From: Mucilaginibacter sp.
GTDB taxonomy: Bacteria; Bacteroidota; Bacteroidia; Sphingobacteriales; Sphingobacteriaceae
Reading direction: 5' to 3'
DNA: 64,000 nucleotides
Assembly (NCBI RefSeq): GCF_025362475.1
Contig: NZ_JANYGH010000065.1
Location: forward strand, 1 to 64,000
A program made the translations under genes and the position numbers. The notes under the pieces were generated by a model, which saw nothing but the letters and a program-made list of their open reading frames with translations, was not told the origin of the DNA and made no database searches. Of this stretch, positions 63,042-64,000 are shown piece by piece. Numbering within the stretch: position 1 is the first letter of the stretch; every line of letters begins with the position of its first letter.

Positions 63042-63515
63042 GGCCGCTATCTTTTTAATATCGCGATAACAGATATACAGCGGAATAAAACCAAAGATGC
63101 CGAAACAGCAATCGATACAACGCCAGTAAATGGGGATTCCCCGGATTGGTCCGGCAATGAATGCCAGCGGGAACACCATAACACAGGCTATCATCCCGAA
63201 CTGGATTATCCAGATATTTTTAACCGGATCTTTTAACGGACCAATAAACACTGTGGCAATAACAAGGTGACCAAATGCCAGCCAATCGGTACCATAACTC
63301 AAATAGGGATAGTTTTCGTTGGTTGTTTTTACCGCCAGGTAAACCTTTATTAACCAATCATGCATAAAGGAGGGAAATATATTGGCGTGTGCTGCAAAAA
63401 ACGCCAGTTCGCTTTCAATTGGGAAAGCCGTAACGCCACTTAATACCAAACCGATGATGAATACAATAACCCAGGTTTTTACTTTTTTGCGCAGTTGCAG
63501 TTCGGTTTGTATCAT
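63030..63515 (-). CDS. Four-helix membrane protein of unknown function
   Basis: The 161-residue product has hydrophobic segments at about residues 14-31, 76-92, 103-121 and 132-150. It resembles a conserved uncharacterised membrane family common in Bacteroidota. Its end overlaps the end of the SGNH-like gene by 12 bp on the opposite strand. Confidence 0.65.
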   Translation of the reverse strand: MIQTELQLRKKVKTWVIVFIIGLVLSGVTAFPIESELAFFAAHANIFPSFMHDWLIKVYLAVKTTNENYPYLSYGTDWLAFGHLVIATVFIGPLKDPVKNIWIIQFGMIACVMVFPLAFIAGPIRGIPIYWRCIDCCFGIFGFIPLYICYRDIKKIAALTS

Positions 63516-63615
63516 GGGCTGAAATTAAAGATTATTTCGAGCTTGTATAAAACTTTCTGTGGTGCCCGCGCAGATTTATACAGAAACCAATTCAATAGTT
63601 TTTTCTATATTTGTT

Positions 63616-63843
63616 TTAAGGAAATGGTGTCTTCCTATTTAACCGCCCTAAAAAGCTGATGGCGCCTACAATAATTAACCCGTGGAATTTATTCCGCGCT
63701 AATTTTTTGTAGGTGAAAAAATTGCTGATCAAATCCATTTTAAAGACATCCCGCCGTTTAATACAGCGCGTTTTTCCTTTCTCCCATTCAATATCATTTA
63801 AGGTATGCGGCATCAATATTTCTGTATTGAAGTTTCTCTGCAT
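63616..63843 (-). CDS. Small basic hypothetical protein
   Basis: The 75-residue product (starting MQRNFNTEILMPHTL) is basic, with one hydrophobic stretch near the end (LIIVGAISFLG). The start could also be the internal ATG of MPHTLNDIEW. It is divergent from the chloride-channel gene with a 46-bp gap. Support is weak; no family is recognised. Confidence 0.4.
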   Translation of the reverse strand: MQRNFNTEILMPHTLNDIEWEKGKTRCIKRRDVFKMDLISNFFTYKKLARNKFHGLIIVGAISFLGRLNRKTPFP

Positions 63844-63889
63844 CGCTAACAACCAATCAATTTTAAAACTAAATTAGCATCGCCATAAA

Positions 63890-64000
63890 ATGAACGATAA
63901 AGCATTCCTGTCAGAGCATTTTTCGATAGTGAAAAACCTGTTGAGGTGGACACTCCTCATCATTCCCATTGCAATTGCCATTGGCAGCATGGTGGCCTTG
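63890..64000 (+). CDS. Start of a probable ClC-family chloride channel (partial)
   Basis: The first 37 codons read as MNDKAFLSEHFSIVKNLLRW followed by a hydrophobic helix. This resembles the N-terminus of voltage-gated ClC channels in related Bacteroidota as I recall them. The gene continues beyond the window, so the call rests on a short match. Confidence 0.45.
   Translation, partial: MNDKAFLSEHFSIVKNLLRWTLLIIPIAIAIGSMVAL

Overview
The window reads as chromosome of a member of the Bacteroidota, most likely a Sphingobacteriaceae relative (Mucilaginibacter or Pedobacter type). That placement is inferred from family content: a flexirubin-type pigment cluster, a DUF3078 outer-membrane protein, a three-domain MMPL/acyltransferase/methyltransferase fusion, weak ribosome-binding sites, and dispersed palindromic repeats of the kind seen in this phylum. 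No rRNA, tRNA or CRISPR array was seen.

Region 1 (1 to about 7,735) is AT-rich and is the right part of an integrated element. A large serine recombinase gene sits at its edge, immediately beside a comM gene that is cut off inside its ATPase domain, at the codons after the conserved SPHHT motif. The rest of comM must lie to the left of the window if it survives. The cargo is a C5-cytosine methyltransferase with an overlapping restriction endonuclease gene, a small serine resolvase, a small protein with HUH and YxxK motifs that could be a Rep-like nuclease, and several small unknown genes.

Region 2 (about 7,740 to 22,750) is ordinary chromosome: secreted esterase, M1 aminopeptidase, TonB-like protein, Ffh, a DUF3078 protein, a GH13 glucosidase, an AraC-type regulator broken by one extra G, and a sensor histidine kinase.

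Region 3 (about 22,775 to 62,015) is a flexirubin-type cluster of about 39 kb. Flexirubins are esters of an omega-(hydroxyphenyl)polyene acid with a dialkylresorcinol (DAR). The arylpolyene arm is represented by a tyrosine ammonia-lyase, a PaaK-like AMP ligase, ketosynthases (KS), a ketoreductase, hotdog dehydratases, ACPs and a thioesterase. The DAR arm is represented by DarA, DarB, an enoyl reductase of the FabI type, a dehydratase, a KS and an atypical ACP. Several candidate acyl-transfer enzymes could make the ester: a C45/AAT protein, a BtrH-like protein, an LpxL-like acyltransferase and the PlsC domain of the fusion. Transport and envelope functions are an MMPL exporter, a LolA-like chaperone, a lipoprotein, an ABC exporter and a cation/proton antiporter. 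Two phosphopantetheinyl transferases can activate the five ACPs. Two KS/inactive-KS pairs face each other around a NodB-type deacetylase.

Region 4 (62,016 to 64,000) holds an SGNH-like hydrolase, two small proteins and the first codons of a probable ClC chloride channel. Three palindromic repeat units (near 26.0, 38.1 and 39.6 kb) lie in gaps between genes of the pigment cluster.
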